Positions 1 through 6,677 of a stretch of 9,657 bases of DNA are shown here, piece after piece. The DNA comes from Bacteroidales bacterium (GTDB lineage Bacteria > Bacteroidota > Bacteroidia > Bacteroidales > VadinHA17). The translations under genes were made by a program, and so were the position numbers. Positions within the stretch are counted from its first letter, which is position 1. The number at the start of each line of letters is the position of its first letter. The DNA is taken from assembly GCA_003157055.1 (NCBI GenBank), contig PMIG01000172.1, positions 1 through 9,657 of the forward strand, given 5' to 3'. The notes under the pieces are model-generated. The model made no database searches and was not told the origin of the DNA. It was given only the letters and a program-made list of their open reading frames with translations.

Positions 1-1
1 C

Positions 2-1282
2 AATAGTATATCAGCGCAGAATGACACCCTGAAACTAACACTGAATCAGGCATTGCAGCTTGGCCTGGCCAACCGCTTTGATATAAAAGGGAATCATCTT
101 AATATAGATATTGCCAGGAACAGGCTCATAAAATCCAATAAGGAACTTTTGCCCGATCTTTCAGCAAACGGGAAACTGGTTTACTATGGAGAGTTACAGC
201 CATCAATAATACCGGCAGGTTATCTGGGATTTACCGAACCAAAAAAGATTGCCATAGGAATGAAAAATAATACTTCATTCTCTCTCGATCTGAACTATGT
301 CATTTATAAACCCGGATTATATACTGATATAAAAATTGCATCAAACAATCTAGCTCTGGAAGAAGAAAGCAACAATAAATCGGATATTAATATCAAAATC
401 GAAATAGCTGAAGCTTATGATAATACTCTGCTTAAATCATTTCAGTATGAAATTGCCCTGAAAAATGAAAACCGCTATAAAGAATATTATGATCTCACCA
501 GGGGGAAATATGGCAGCGGAGTTATACTGGAAAGCGATATGCTGCTTGCCGAACTGGATTATAAAAATGCAATTGCAAGCACTGAAAAACAAAAGCAGGA
601 TTATATGTTAAGCACTAAAAACCTCAGGTATAAAATAAATATTCCTGATCAAACTGTTATTATCCTTACTGATTCTTTACATTCCTCAGAAGAAGCGGAT
701 CGCAGCGATGTCCTCGCAGCGGATGCCCTGACAAAAAGATCGGAAATTAAGCAATTGGCGATTGAGCAGGCCGGCAATGAATTACAACTAAAAAAGGCAA
801 AGCAGAACAATCTCCCTTCATTTTCTCTTTTTGCAAATTATACACAATTTTTTCAGGGACCAGCGTTTAATTATTCCAATAATTTCTATTGGGCTCCGGT
901 GAATTATATTGGTGTTAAACTATCACTTCCACTTATAGGAAACATTAAAAATATTAACTCCGTTAAGGAGTACAAATTAAGGTCAGCTCAGACAGATTTT
1001 ATCCTGAAACAGAAAACTGCCGATATACAATATGAAGTACAGGAATCCATTACCAGGCTTAATAATGCCAGGCAGAACCTTGTCACTGCAAAAGACAACT
1101 ATCAGCTTTCTCAGAAAGTTTATGAGCTGAAGAAGCAACAGTACGACTCAGGTTCCTTTTCTTATGAAAAACTTCTCGATACAGAAAAATCATTAAGCGC
1201 TACCGAACAGGAATATATCTCTGCAGTTTACAGTTTTCTGATAGCAAAGATCAGCTATCAGAAAGCTATTGGAGATTATTAA
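2..1282 (+). CDS. TolC-family outer-membrane efflux protein, 5' end cut off by window edge
   Basis: This is an outer-membrane channel component of a tripartite efflux or type I export system. The reading frame is open from base 2, so the true start and most of the signal peptide lie left of the window. The first visible residues (NSISAQ) look like the end of a signal peptide cleaved before Gln, and the following LTLNQALQLGLANR is the usual start of the mature TolC-family helix. A TTG at 53 is therefore not the start. Numbered from base 2, two halves each give a beta hairpin (about 50-105 and 272-311) and long helices. The halves repeat the motif YYDLTRGKYGSG (162-173) and YELKKQQYDSGS (374-385), as expected from the internal duplication of outer-membrane efflux (OEP) domains. 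Codon usage is visibly AT-rich compared with the hip genes. No fusion protein or ABC/RND gene follows, so its partners are unseen. The family is certain; the substrate cannot be inferred. Confidence 0.93.
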   Translation, partial: NSISAQNDTLKLTLNQALQLGLANRFDIKGNHLNIDIARNRLIKSNKELLPDLSANGKLVYYGELQPSIIPAGYLGFTEPKKIAIGMKNNTSFSLDLNYVIYKPGLYTDIKIASNNLALEEESNNKSDINIKIEIAEAYDNTLLKSFQYEIALKNENRYKEYYDLTRGKYGSGVILESDMLLAELDYKNAIASTEKQKQDYMLSTKNLRYKINIPDQTVIILTDSLHSSEEADRSDVLAADALTKRSEIKQLAIEQAGNELQLKKAKQNNLPSFSLFANYTQFFQGPAFNYSNNFYWAPVNYIGVKLSLPLIGNIKNINSVKEYKLRSAQTDFILKQKTADIQYEVQESITRLNNARQNLVTAKDNYQLSQKVYELKKQQYDSGSFSYEKLLDTEKSLSATEQEYISAVYSFLIAKISYQKAIGDY

Positions 1283-1320
1283 GTGTTATCCATTATAAGA
1301 AAATTTCTGAATGGGAAAGT

Positions 1321-1455
1321 ATGCTTATTTTAAAAAGGAGATACAATCGGGCAATCGACAAACTGAGCAAAGACTTTTTATGTGCTGGCAGCACCATTTC
1401 ATTAGACCGCAGTTCCCGCATGATCAATGATGTGCGGGAACTTGCAAAACAATGA
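1321..1455 (+). other. Possible 44-residue ORF or gene remnant between tolC-like gene and hipB
   Basis: An ATG-to-TGA frame encodes 44 residues ending in SLDRSSRMINDVRELAKQ, a helical, charged, protein-like sequence rather than random translation. The frame is open upstream into the tolC-like gene without a ribosome-binding site near the ATG, so the start is doubtful. A perfect hairpin (1411-1442) lies inside its 3' part. I do not recognise a family. It may be the tail of a decayed gene brought to this site, a small real gene, or chance. The frame directly after the tolC stop (GTG at 1283) also opens a 16-codon stub that ends at 1333, again without recognisable function. Confidence 0.22.
1411..1442. 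repeat. Perfect 10-bp inverted repeat (hairpin)
   Basis: AGTTCCCGCA at 1411-1420 is exactly complementary to TGCGGGAACT at 1433-1442, with a 12-nt loop. It lies 129 nt downstream of the tolC-like stop codon and about 110 nt before hipB. There is no T-run behind it, so a classical intrinsic terminator is not evident. It could be an mRNA 3'-end structure, a protein site or a small palindromic repeat. Confidence 0.6.
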
Positions 1456-1471
1456 TCCGCCGACTGGCGGA
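1456..1471. repeat. Compact GC-rich hairpin TCCGCC-GACT-GGCGGA
   Basis: Six-base perfect arms with a 4-nt loop, 13 nt after the preceding hairpin. A GC-rich palindrome in an AT-rich spacer is typical of short dispersed palindromes in Bacteroidota intergenic DNA. Together with the hairpin at 1411-1442 it may end transcription coming from the tolC-like gene before the hipBA promoter begins. Confidence 0.5.
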
Positions 1472-1483
1472 GAGCATTACCAG

Positions 1484-1512
1484 TTGATTTTGAATAATAT
1501 TGCATATATTTG
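1484..1512 (+). promoter_or_regulatory. Putative hipBA promoter (Bacteroidota type)
   Basis: TATATTTG at 1505-1512 matches the Bacteroidota -7 consensus TAnnTTTG exactly, and a TTG at 1484-1486 lies 18 nt upstream, close to the expected -33 position. Transcription would begin near 1518-1520, giving a leader of about 30 nt before the hipB ATG at 1551. A second perfect TAnnTTTG match at 1536-1543 is only 7 nt from the ATG, has poorer -33 spacing, and would give a nearly leaderless message. This is a motif match read by eye. Confidence 0.45.
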
Positions 1513-1528
1513 TATGATATTTCATACA
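1511..1528. promoter_or_regulatory. Candidate HipB operator O1, perfect dyad
   Basis: TGTATGA-TATT-TCATACA is a perfect 7-bp inverted repeat with a 4-bp spacer. It overlaps the end of the putative -7 element and the predicted transcription start, exactly where a repressor would block initiation. HipB-family antitoxins are homodimeric XRE-type proteins that repress their own operon by binding such dyads, with HipA as co-repressor. The assignment to this HipB is inferred from position and symmetry. Confidence 0.55.
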
Positions 1529-1550
1529 TTATAATTATATTTGATGCGTA

Positions 1551-1892
1551 ATGAGTGATATTTCATACATAAAGTGGGATGCGCTGAGCGACAGGGCGGT
1601 GAACGAGCTGCTTGGAAGCTTTATCAGGCAGTCACGCATCCGGCAGAACAAAACCCAGGATCAGCTGGCAAGGGAAGCGGGCATAGCGCGCTCCACGCTT
1701 AGTCTTTTCGAGAAAGGCGAAAACTCAAGCCTGATGGTCTTCATTCAGCTCCTCCGGGCACTCAGCCTCCTCGATCTTCTGAAGGAATTCGAAATAAGGG
1801 AGCAGCTCAGCCCTTTGCAGCTTGCCAGGCTTGAACATTCGAAACGGCAGAGAGTAAAGCCTAAAAGCAAAAAGAGTATCAATCCTGAATAG
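1551..1892 (+). CDS. hipB: HipB-like XRE-family antitoxin / autorepressor
   Basis: A 113-residue DNA-binding antitoxin that neutralises the HipA kinase encoded just downstream and represses their operon. An XRE-type helix-turn-helix spans about residues 21-80: FIRQSRIRQNKTQDQLAREA forms helices 1-2, and GIARSTLSLFEKGE (44-57) contains the recognition helix, followed by the dimer-forming hydrophobic stretch MVFIQLLRALSLLDLL (62-77). The C-terminal tail (about 98-109) is strongly basic and probably disordered, the part of antitoxins usually exposed to proteolysis. ATG 1551 is chosen because the HTH needs the preceding helix and no better upstream in-frame start exists. No Shine-Dalgarno is visible. 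The gene is clearly GC-richer than the tolC-like gene. Family call is firm; the symbol is used in the sense of a HipB homologue paired with HipA. Confidence 0.9.
   Translation: MSDISYIKWDALSDRAVNELLGSFIRQSRIRQNKTQDQLAREAGIARSTLSLFEKGENSSLMVFIQLLRALSLLDLLKEFEIREQLSPLQLARLEHSKRQRVKPKSKKSINPE
1556..1570. promoter_or_regulatory. Second operator-like copy overlapping hipB codons 2-7
   Basis: The 15-mer TGATATTTCATACAT occurs exactly at 1515-1529 (inside O1) and again here, 41 bp downstream, or about four helical turns. This copy keeps the right half-site intact, while its left half (TGAGTGA) differs from O1 at two positions, as though constrained by the start codon it adjoins. A second, weaker operator allowing cooperative binding by HipB dimers is the simplest reading. 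Confidence 0.45.
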
Positions 1893-1899
1893 ACCGAAT

Positions 1900-3192
1900 A
1901 TGGTTTCAACAGCTTTTGTAAAAATATGGGGACATGCAGCAGGTGCGGTAGCATGGGATGATGCAACGGGAACCGGATCGTTTGAATTCGAACCCTCATT
2001 CCTGAAAACCGGGCATGACCTCTCCCCTCTCATGATGCCTCTTGCAGCATCTGAAGGCAGGATCTGGTCTTTCCCGGAACTTCGCAGAAGCGAAGTATTC
2101 AAAGGGCTGCCGGGTCTGCTGGCGGATGTTCTCCCCGACAGGTTCGGGAATCTGCTCATTGATTCCTGGCTTGCCCGGCGCGGCCGTCCCGCTGGAAGCA
2201 TGAATCCCGTTGAGATACTTTGTTACATAGGAAAGAGAGGCATGGGAGCACTCGAATTTGAGCCTCCGGTGCCCAAAGGCAGCAATGCAGCCACAAAAAT
2301 TGAGATCGGCGAGATGGTAAGCCTGGCAAATGAGATCCTCTCAGGACGTACCGGCTTCTCGGCAAATATGTCAGCCGACAAGGCAAAAGCTCTCTCCGAC
2401 ATACTTAAGATCGGAACTTCGGCAGGAGGAGCAAGGGCAAAGGCAGTAATAGCATTCAATTCAGCTACCGGCGAAGTGCGAAGCGGACAGGCAGCCGCAC
2501 CGGCTGGTTTTGAGCACTGGATAGTGAAATTTGACGGAGTCACCGATAAACAGATGGGAAGCTCTTTTGGTTACGGGCGGGTTGAGATGGCATATCACCT
2601 GATGGCAAAGGACTCCGGCATTGAAATGACAGAATGCCGTCTGCTTGAAGAGAACGGAAGGGCACATTTCATGACCCGTCGTTTCGACCGGACAGATTCC
2701 GGCGAGAAGCTCCATATGCAGAGCTTATGCGCTATGCGCCATTTCGATTTCAACGATGTGGACAGCTTTGGATATGAACAGCTCTTTGAGACTCTCAGAT
2801 TGTTAAAACTGCCCCATCCCCGGTCTGAGCAGCTATTCCGCAGGATGGTATTCAACGTTCTTGCCCGTAATTGTGACGACCATACAAAGAATTTTGCCTT
2901 TGTGATGAACACAGAGAGCCGGTGGGACCTCTCCCCAGCTTATGATCTTTGTCACACATTCAATCCTGCAAATCCGTGGGTGAGCCACCAGGCACTGAGC
3001 GTTAATGGAAAGAGGACGAATATTACACGAGCTGATTTTCTGGAAGTTGCAAAACAAATGAACATAAAGAAAGCCGGAAGCATTATAGACCAGGTTAATG
3101 ATGCTGTCCGGGACTGGAGCAGCTATGCAAAAAAGACCGAAGTCTCTGCTAAGCTTGAAAAGGCAATCAGGCTGACGCTGTTAAAGGTCTGA
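1900..3192 (+). CDS. hipA: HipA-type serine/threonine kinase toxin
   Basis: This 430-residue protein is the toxin of the module. HipA-family kinases phosphorylate cytoplasmic translation targets (glutamyl-tRNA synthetase in E. coli), which stalls translation and triggers growth arrest; the target here is unknown. An N-terminal HipA subdomain covers about residues 1-125. The glycine-rich loop TSAGGARAK (173-181) contains Ser174, equivalent to the autophosphorylated Ser150 of E. coli HipA. HWIVKFDG (206-213) carries the nucleotide-binding lysine. ARNCDDHTKNF (322-332) is the catalytic loop, with Asp326 and Asn331 matching D309 and N314, and LSPAYDL (344-350) gives metal-binding Asp349. All active-site residues are present, so the toxin should be functional. 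Start ATG 1900 lies 7 nt after the hipB stop, so translation is probably coupled. Length is close to the roughly 440 residues of E. coli HipA. The gene is convergent with the CHAT gene. Confidence 0.95.
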   Translation: MVSTAFVKIWGHAAGAVAWDDATGTGSFEFEPSFLKTGHDLSPLMMPLAASEGRIWSFPELRRSEVFKGLPGLLADVLPDRFGNLLIDSWLARRGRPAGSMNPVEILCYIGKRGMGALEFEPPVPKGSNAATKIEIGEMVSLANEILSGRTGFSANMSADKAKALSDILKIGTSAGGARAKAVIAFNSATGEVRSGQAAAPAGFEHWIVKFDGVTDKQMGSSFGYGRVEMAYHLMAKDSGIEMTECRLLEENGRAHFMTRRFDRTDSGEKLHMQSLCAMRHFDFNDVDSFGYEQLFETLRLLKLPHPRSEQLFRRMVFNVLARNCDDHTKNFAFVMNTESRWDLSPAYDLCHTFNPANPWVSHQALSVNGKRTNITRADFLEVAKQMNIKKAGSIIDQVNDAVRDWSSYAKKTEVSAKLEKAIRLTLLKV

Positions 3193-3207
3193 CTTGCGCT
3201 ACGTAAT

Positions 3208-3228
3208 GTCTTGCAGGTCTTGCAAGAC
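3208..3228. repeat. Nested palindrome after hipA (GTCTTGCA repeats)
   Basis: GTCTTGCA at 3208-3215 pairs with TGCAAGAC at 3221-3228, and the overlapping 12-mer GTCTTGCAAGAC (3217-3228) is itself a perfect palindrome. GTCTTGCA is therefore present twice in tandem and once inverted, and related copies (GACTTGC at 3191-3197 and 3244-3250) flank it. It starts 15 nt after the hipA stop codon and may form the 3' end of the hipBA message. The GC-rich, repeat-like texture (AGCGAAGCGA follows at 3231-3240) suggests a dispersed intergenic element. Confidence 0.5.
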
Positions 3229-3272
3229 GGAGCGAAGCGACCAGACTTGCATGACTTACACCAGGAAGAAAG

Positions 3273-3301
3273 TTATAAAGGGCAATAGGTTTCTTTTATA
3301 A
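3273..3301. terminator. Possible bidirectional terminator between hipA and the CHAT gene
   Basis: TTATAAAG at 3273-3280 can pair with CTTTTATAA at 3293-3301 with one bulged T. The site lies between two convergent genes, 5 nt from the stop of the minus-strand gene. The stem is AT-rich and weak and the T-tracts are short, so the call rests mostly on position. Confidence 0.25.
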
Positions 3302-3305
3302 TTAA

Positions 3306-6300
3306 CTATTTAAGGAGGACAAACGCTGCCCACATAAAAGGCTGACGCGGATATTCTTTCTTCATATAATTCTGTGCCAGCCTGAAGGCTTCTCCGACCG
3401 TCTTCCCGGAAAACCACTCCTTGTAAAACTGTCCCATCAGCTCCGATGTCTGGTAATCGGGTATCTGCCACAGGCTCATCAGAATGTTTTTTGCTCCGGC
3501 CATCCTGAAGGAGCGCTGAAGTCCGAATACACCTTCGCTGCCCCTGATCTCACCCAAACCTGTTTCGCATGCTGAAAGAACGATAAGCTGGGTGGCCGGC
3601 AGATACATATTTGATACTTCATAGGCTGTAAGTATGCCGTCGTCCATACCGGAAGGAACCTTTTCACCCGACCAGAAATGATTTGCACCGGCAAAGGCAA
3701 GGCCAGACCTCATCAGCGGATTGCCGGACGATCTGAAGCCCGGCATGACACTTCTTCCTGATGCCTTCAATCCGGTTTTATTGTAATTCTTACTGACATC
3801 AGGGAAGAAGAATCCATGTGTGGCAATGTGAATTACATCAGGACTTGATTTCCTATATAGATTTTTTATAGATTCTTCAGTGGCTTCAGTACCAGATATA
3901 ACAACAGATGTGATGCGTTTGTGATCTGCAATCTTTCTGATATTTTCTATTTCTGTCATCGTGCCTTCAAGGTACATAAATGGCCCGCCCCGGGGATTCT
4001 CCCGGCTTAGTGAAGGACCTGCATCATAATCAATTCCTCCGTAAAGGGTTATCTCCTTTACCGGGGAGCTTTTCTTCCTGACAGTAAGCTGAGCAGTGCT
4101 GCTGAGCTGATCGAGCCTGAACCGGTCAGACAAAAGATGTGTCTCATCGCAGGGAATCGCTGAAAATGAAAGCTGATAAAGCCTTCCGGAAGCAGAGAAA
4201 TGGACTGTTCTTATCCCCTGAAGCTGTTTCTCCAGAGGTTTCCAGAGGAGGTTGTAAAGATGCTCTCCTTCTTCCATGCCCGCTGTCCCGAAACGTCCCG
4301 GCCAGTTATAGAGGCTGTTTATAAAATTGTCCTCTCCGCGGTTATTCCCGGAGAGAAGCGAATCGAGCTGCCTCCCTTCAAACAGGGTGACCATCCGGGG
4401 GTAAGGATCGCCCTTTTTAAGTATCAGCGCAGCATAAACCGTGCTGTCGGTCCATTTCTCACCATTGAAATAGGGGAAGCTCGAAAATTCAATCGCAGCC
4501 TCTCCTCCTTTCAGCGATTTCTGAACATCCTGCCAGCGGGCATTCTGCAGTTCCTTAAGCCCGCTCTTCTGCGAATAGATCCTGGTGATCTGCTTCTCAA
4601 GGTCGTTGGCGCTTGCTTCAACCAGCTTCAGATCGCTCCTCTGCTGCGACAACGGAAGGGAATACTCCCGCGACAGCGATGCTCTTAAGCTGAGCCACGA
4701 ATTATATTTCCTGATAGCTGAAGTGTCATTGCTGTTAAGGATAAAGTTGCGTATCTGCTTATCTGAATTAAGAAGGAGTCCCTTGGCCTGCAATTCAATA
4801 TCGTAAGCTTCGCCTGCTATTGACGGATCGTTCGCCTGCTGCTTAAGGATGAAGCTCTGGTAGGTTCTGAAGAAATAGAGGACCCTTTTCAGGTATTTTT
4901 CCTTCTCGTCTTCCGACAGGAAGCTGAACTGCTGCCTGATCTGAGCCATGAATGAATCCCTTGCCTGCCTGTATGCCGAAGCAGCTTTATCGTTCTTACC
5001 CCTGAACTGGTAGAAGAGAGCCAGGTTGCAGAGCGTTGAGGAATAGTCCGGATGATTTTCGCCATAAGCTTTCTTCAGAATATCAAGAGCCTGAAGGTAC
5101 ATATCTTCAGCCTCCTTGTCCTTACCGGTTTCATCATACACTTCTGCAAGGTTATTCAATGCCTGTGCATAACTCCCGTGAAGCTCACCCAATGTTTTCC
5201 TGTAGATCTCCAGCACCTGCTTCAGCATCTCCTCAGCCTTCGGATAATCACCCTTATCGCTGTAAAACAGGGCAAGATTGTTTAATGATACTGCATAATT
5301 GACATGCTCCTTGCCAAAGACTCTCCTGCAGATATCCAGCGCCTGGATAAGCATTGCCTCAGCCCTGGCCTGGTTACCCGTTTCGGAATAGAAAAGCGCG
5401 AGGTTATTCAGAACGACTCCGTAATCGGGATGATCCTCACCAAGCACCTGTTTCCTGATTGCCAGGGCCTGCAGGTAAAGAGGCTCTGCCTTATCATAAT
5501 TGCCTGTCTCCTGGTAAAAGAGCGCCATATTGTTGAGTGAAGTTGCATAAGCGGGGTGCCACTCTCCGAAAAGCTTCTTCCTGGCAGCCATCGCCTCAAT
5601 AAAATATGATTCAGCCTTGTTATAGTTTCCGGTGCTCTGGTATAATGCTCCCAGGTTATTCAGGGAGATGGCATAAGAAGGACTCTCATCGCCATACACT
5701 TTTCTGACAACGGACAATGCTTTAAGGTAGAGCGACTCAGCCTCTTCATACCTGCCAGTTTTGAAGTACAGCTCAGCCAGGTTATTTGCTGAAATAGCAT
5801 ATTCGGGCGAATCAGGTCCGGGATCCTTCTCCCGGATCTTCAATGCTCTGAGGAAGAATGATCCGGCCTTCGAATAGTCTCCCATATCATCATAAAAAGT
5901 ACCGATATTATTTATGTCCGCAGCAGTCCGCCGGTCCTCCGGTCCAAATAGCTTCTGGCTGATCTCCAGGCTTTTCAGGAAGAGAGGTTCAGCCTTCTGA
6001 TAGCTGCCGCTCTTCTGGTAAAGAGATGCAAGGTTGCTCAGGGGAATCGAATATTGTGAACTCTCCTCCCCGAACCTGGTCCTGCTGACATCGAGCGACT
6101 GCAGGTAATATTTCTCCGCCTCGGCAAATTTGTCCTCGAGACGGAACGATTCCGCCAGCTTGTTGATGGCAATCAGGTAATTCGGGCTGTTCTGTCCATT
6201 TTTCTTCTCATAGATATCCTTTGCCCGCAGGAAATAATCCTCAGCCCTGGTGTATTTATGATCCTTGCTGAAGCAGTCGGCGGTATAAAAAAGGTACCAG

Positions 6301-6506
6301 GTATAATATGCCGTGTCGGTGGTGCCATAAATCTTCTGCAGGTAAGGCAGGATCTTTTCAAACTCCATAGCTGCCCTTTCATAGCTCCCGGCATTGTAAT
6401 ACTTGAATGCAGTGTCGATATTCTGCGCCCCCAACCCGCTGTAAAGAAGAGATAAGGTGAAGAGTATTGAAAGCCTGATCTTTATGTTGAAGCTAAGGTT
6501 GTGCAT
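3306..6506 (-). CDS. Exported TPR-CHAT protein (caspase-like peptidase domain)
   Basis: This 1066-residue protein combines a protein-binding scaffold with a caspase-like protease domain. Residues 1-28 form a Sec signal peptide (basic start, hydrophobic core LSILFTLSLLYSGLG, cleavage after Ala27), placing it outside the cytoplasm. Tetratricopeptide units then follow. Eleven are in exact 42-residue register, with the phase residue at 68, 110, 152, 194 and so on to 488, and the consensus NNLALFYxxxGxYxKAE is of the kinesin-light-chain-like TPR type. A helical linker runs about 520-655. The CHAT domain follows, with VIHIATHGFF (His897) and LSACETG (Cys980) as the catalytic dyad, and it ends in the family-typical FMWAAFVLLK. 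The start at 6506 is fixed by the signal peptide. Known CHAT proteases cleave partner proteins on activation; here the substrate is unknown. No sorting tail follows the CHAT domain, so periplasmic or membrane-associated action is inferred. Downstream it converges on hipA. Confidence 0.93.
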   Translation of the reverse strand: MHNLSFNIKIRLSILFTLSLLYSGLGAQNIDTAFKYYNAGSYERAAMEFEKILPYLQKIYGTTDTAYYTWYLFYTADCFSKDHKYTRAEDYFLRAKDIYEKKNGQNSPNYLIAINKLAESFRLEDKFAEAEKYYLQSLDVSRTRFGEESSQYSIPLSNLASLYQKSGSYQKAEPLFLKSLEISQKLFGPEDRRTAADINNIGTFYDDMGDYSKAGSFFLRALKIREKDPGPDSPEYAISANNLAELYFKTGRYEEAESLYLKALSVVRKVYGDESPSYAISLNNLGALYQSTGNYNKAESYFIEAMAARKKLFGEWHPAYATSLNNMALFYQETGNYDKAEPLYLQALAIRKQVLGEDHPDYGVVLNNLALFYSETGNQARAEAMLIQALDICRRVFGKEHVNYAVSLNNLALFYSDKGDYPKAEEMLKQVLEIYRKTLGELHGSYAQALNNLAEVYDETGKDKEAEDMYLQALDILKKAYGENHPDYSSTLCNLALFYQFRGKNDKAASAYRQARDSFMAQIRQQFSFLSEDEKEKYLKRVLYFFRTYQSFILKQQANDPSIAGEAYDIELQAKGLLLNSDKQIRNFILNSNDTSAIRKYNSWLSLRASLSREYSLPLSQQRSDLKLVEASANDLEKQITRIYSQKSGLKELQNARWQDVQKSLKGGEAAIEFSSFPYFNGEKWTDSTVYAALILKKGDPYPRMVTLFEGRQLDSLLSGNNRGEDNFINSLYNWPGRFGTAGMEEGEHLYNLLWKPLEKQLQGIRTVHFSASGRLYQLSFSAIPCDETHLLSDRFRLDQLSSTAQLTVRKKSSPVKEITLYGGIDYDAGPSLSRENPRGGPFMYLEGTMTEIENIRKIADHKRITSVVISGTEATEESIKNLYRKSSPDVIHIATHGFFFPDVSKNYNKTGLKASGRSVMPGFRSSGNPLMRSGLAFAGANHFWSGEKVPSGMDDGILTAYEVSNMYLPATQLIVLSACETGLGEIRGSEGVFGLQRSFRMAGAKNILMSLWQIPDYQTSELMGQFYKEWFSGKTVGEAFRLAQNYMKKEYPRQPFMWAAFVLLK

Positions 6507-6541
6507 TGGTTTGAAAGAAGATAAAGGTATAAAAAAATGGC

Positions 6542-6591
6542 GTCAGGATGACCCCCACCACGCATACGCGTGGTTGCCCCCTGAAGGGGGC
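6542..6591 (-). terminator. Cluster of three perfect hairpins followed by a T-run; terminator or REP-like element
   Basis: Three inverted repeats are packed together: GTCA-GGA-TGAC (6542-6552), ACCACGC-ATAC-GCGTGGT (6557-6574) and GCCCCC-TGAA-GGGGGC (6576-6591). An alternative pairing of CCCCC (6552-6556) with GGGGG (6586-6590) would exclude the inner stems. Read on the minus strand, the stems are followed by a run of seven T (complement of 6531-6537), so they could terminate transcription from the gene at 6678-7148 before the CHAT gene. The GC content is far above the flanking DNA. Such tandem palindromes also occur as dispersed repeats in Bacteroidota genomes. Confidence 0.5.
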
Positions 6592-6677
6592 CTGATTCAT
6601 TACGTGATTGAGGGAGTGTACTGCACCGATCCCCAAGAAAACCCGCTTTGCGAGGATAAGCTCCGTGAGTTAAACCT

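Noticed and set aside
53..55. TTG at 53 as the start of the TolC-like protein
   Set aside because: The frame is open to base 2 and the upstream residues form the expected signal-peptide end and first helix of the family.
1293..1529. 78-codon minus-strand frame in the spacer before hipB
   Set aside because: It runs antisense through both hairpins and the hip promoter, has an unnatural composition and no family resemblance.
1725..2912. Several long minus-strand frames opposite hipB and hipA
   Set aside because: They are mirror frames of GC-rich coding sequence on the other strand; the plus-strand proteins have complete family motifs.
4200..4688. 162-codon plus-strand frame opposite the CHAT gene
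   Set aside because: It is antisense to the linker and CHAT region, which codes for conserved protein; the translation has no recognisable domain.
5030..6300. 126-bp periodicity as a satellite or CRISPR-like DNA repeat
   Set aside because: The period is the codon image of 42-residue TPR units; the DNA units are strongly diverged while the protein pattern is kept.
3306..6506. TPR-CHAT as Csx29-like partner of a type III-E CRISPR effector (Craspase)
   Set aside because: There is no CRISPR array or Cas gene in the window, the domain order is generic, and the signal peptide places it outside the cytoplasm.
1900..6506. HipBA and the CHAT gene as one defence or cell-death system
   Set aside because: They are convergent, compositionally distinct from the left flank only for hipBA, and act in different compartments; proximity alone does not support a joint system.
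6522..6529. TACCTTTA on the minus strand as promoter of the CHAT gene
   Set aside because: It misses the final G of TAnnTTTG, lacks a -33 partner and would leave only a few bases of leader before ATG 6506.
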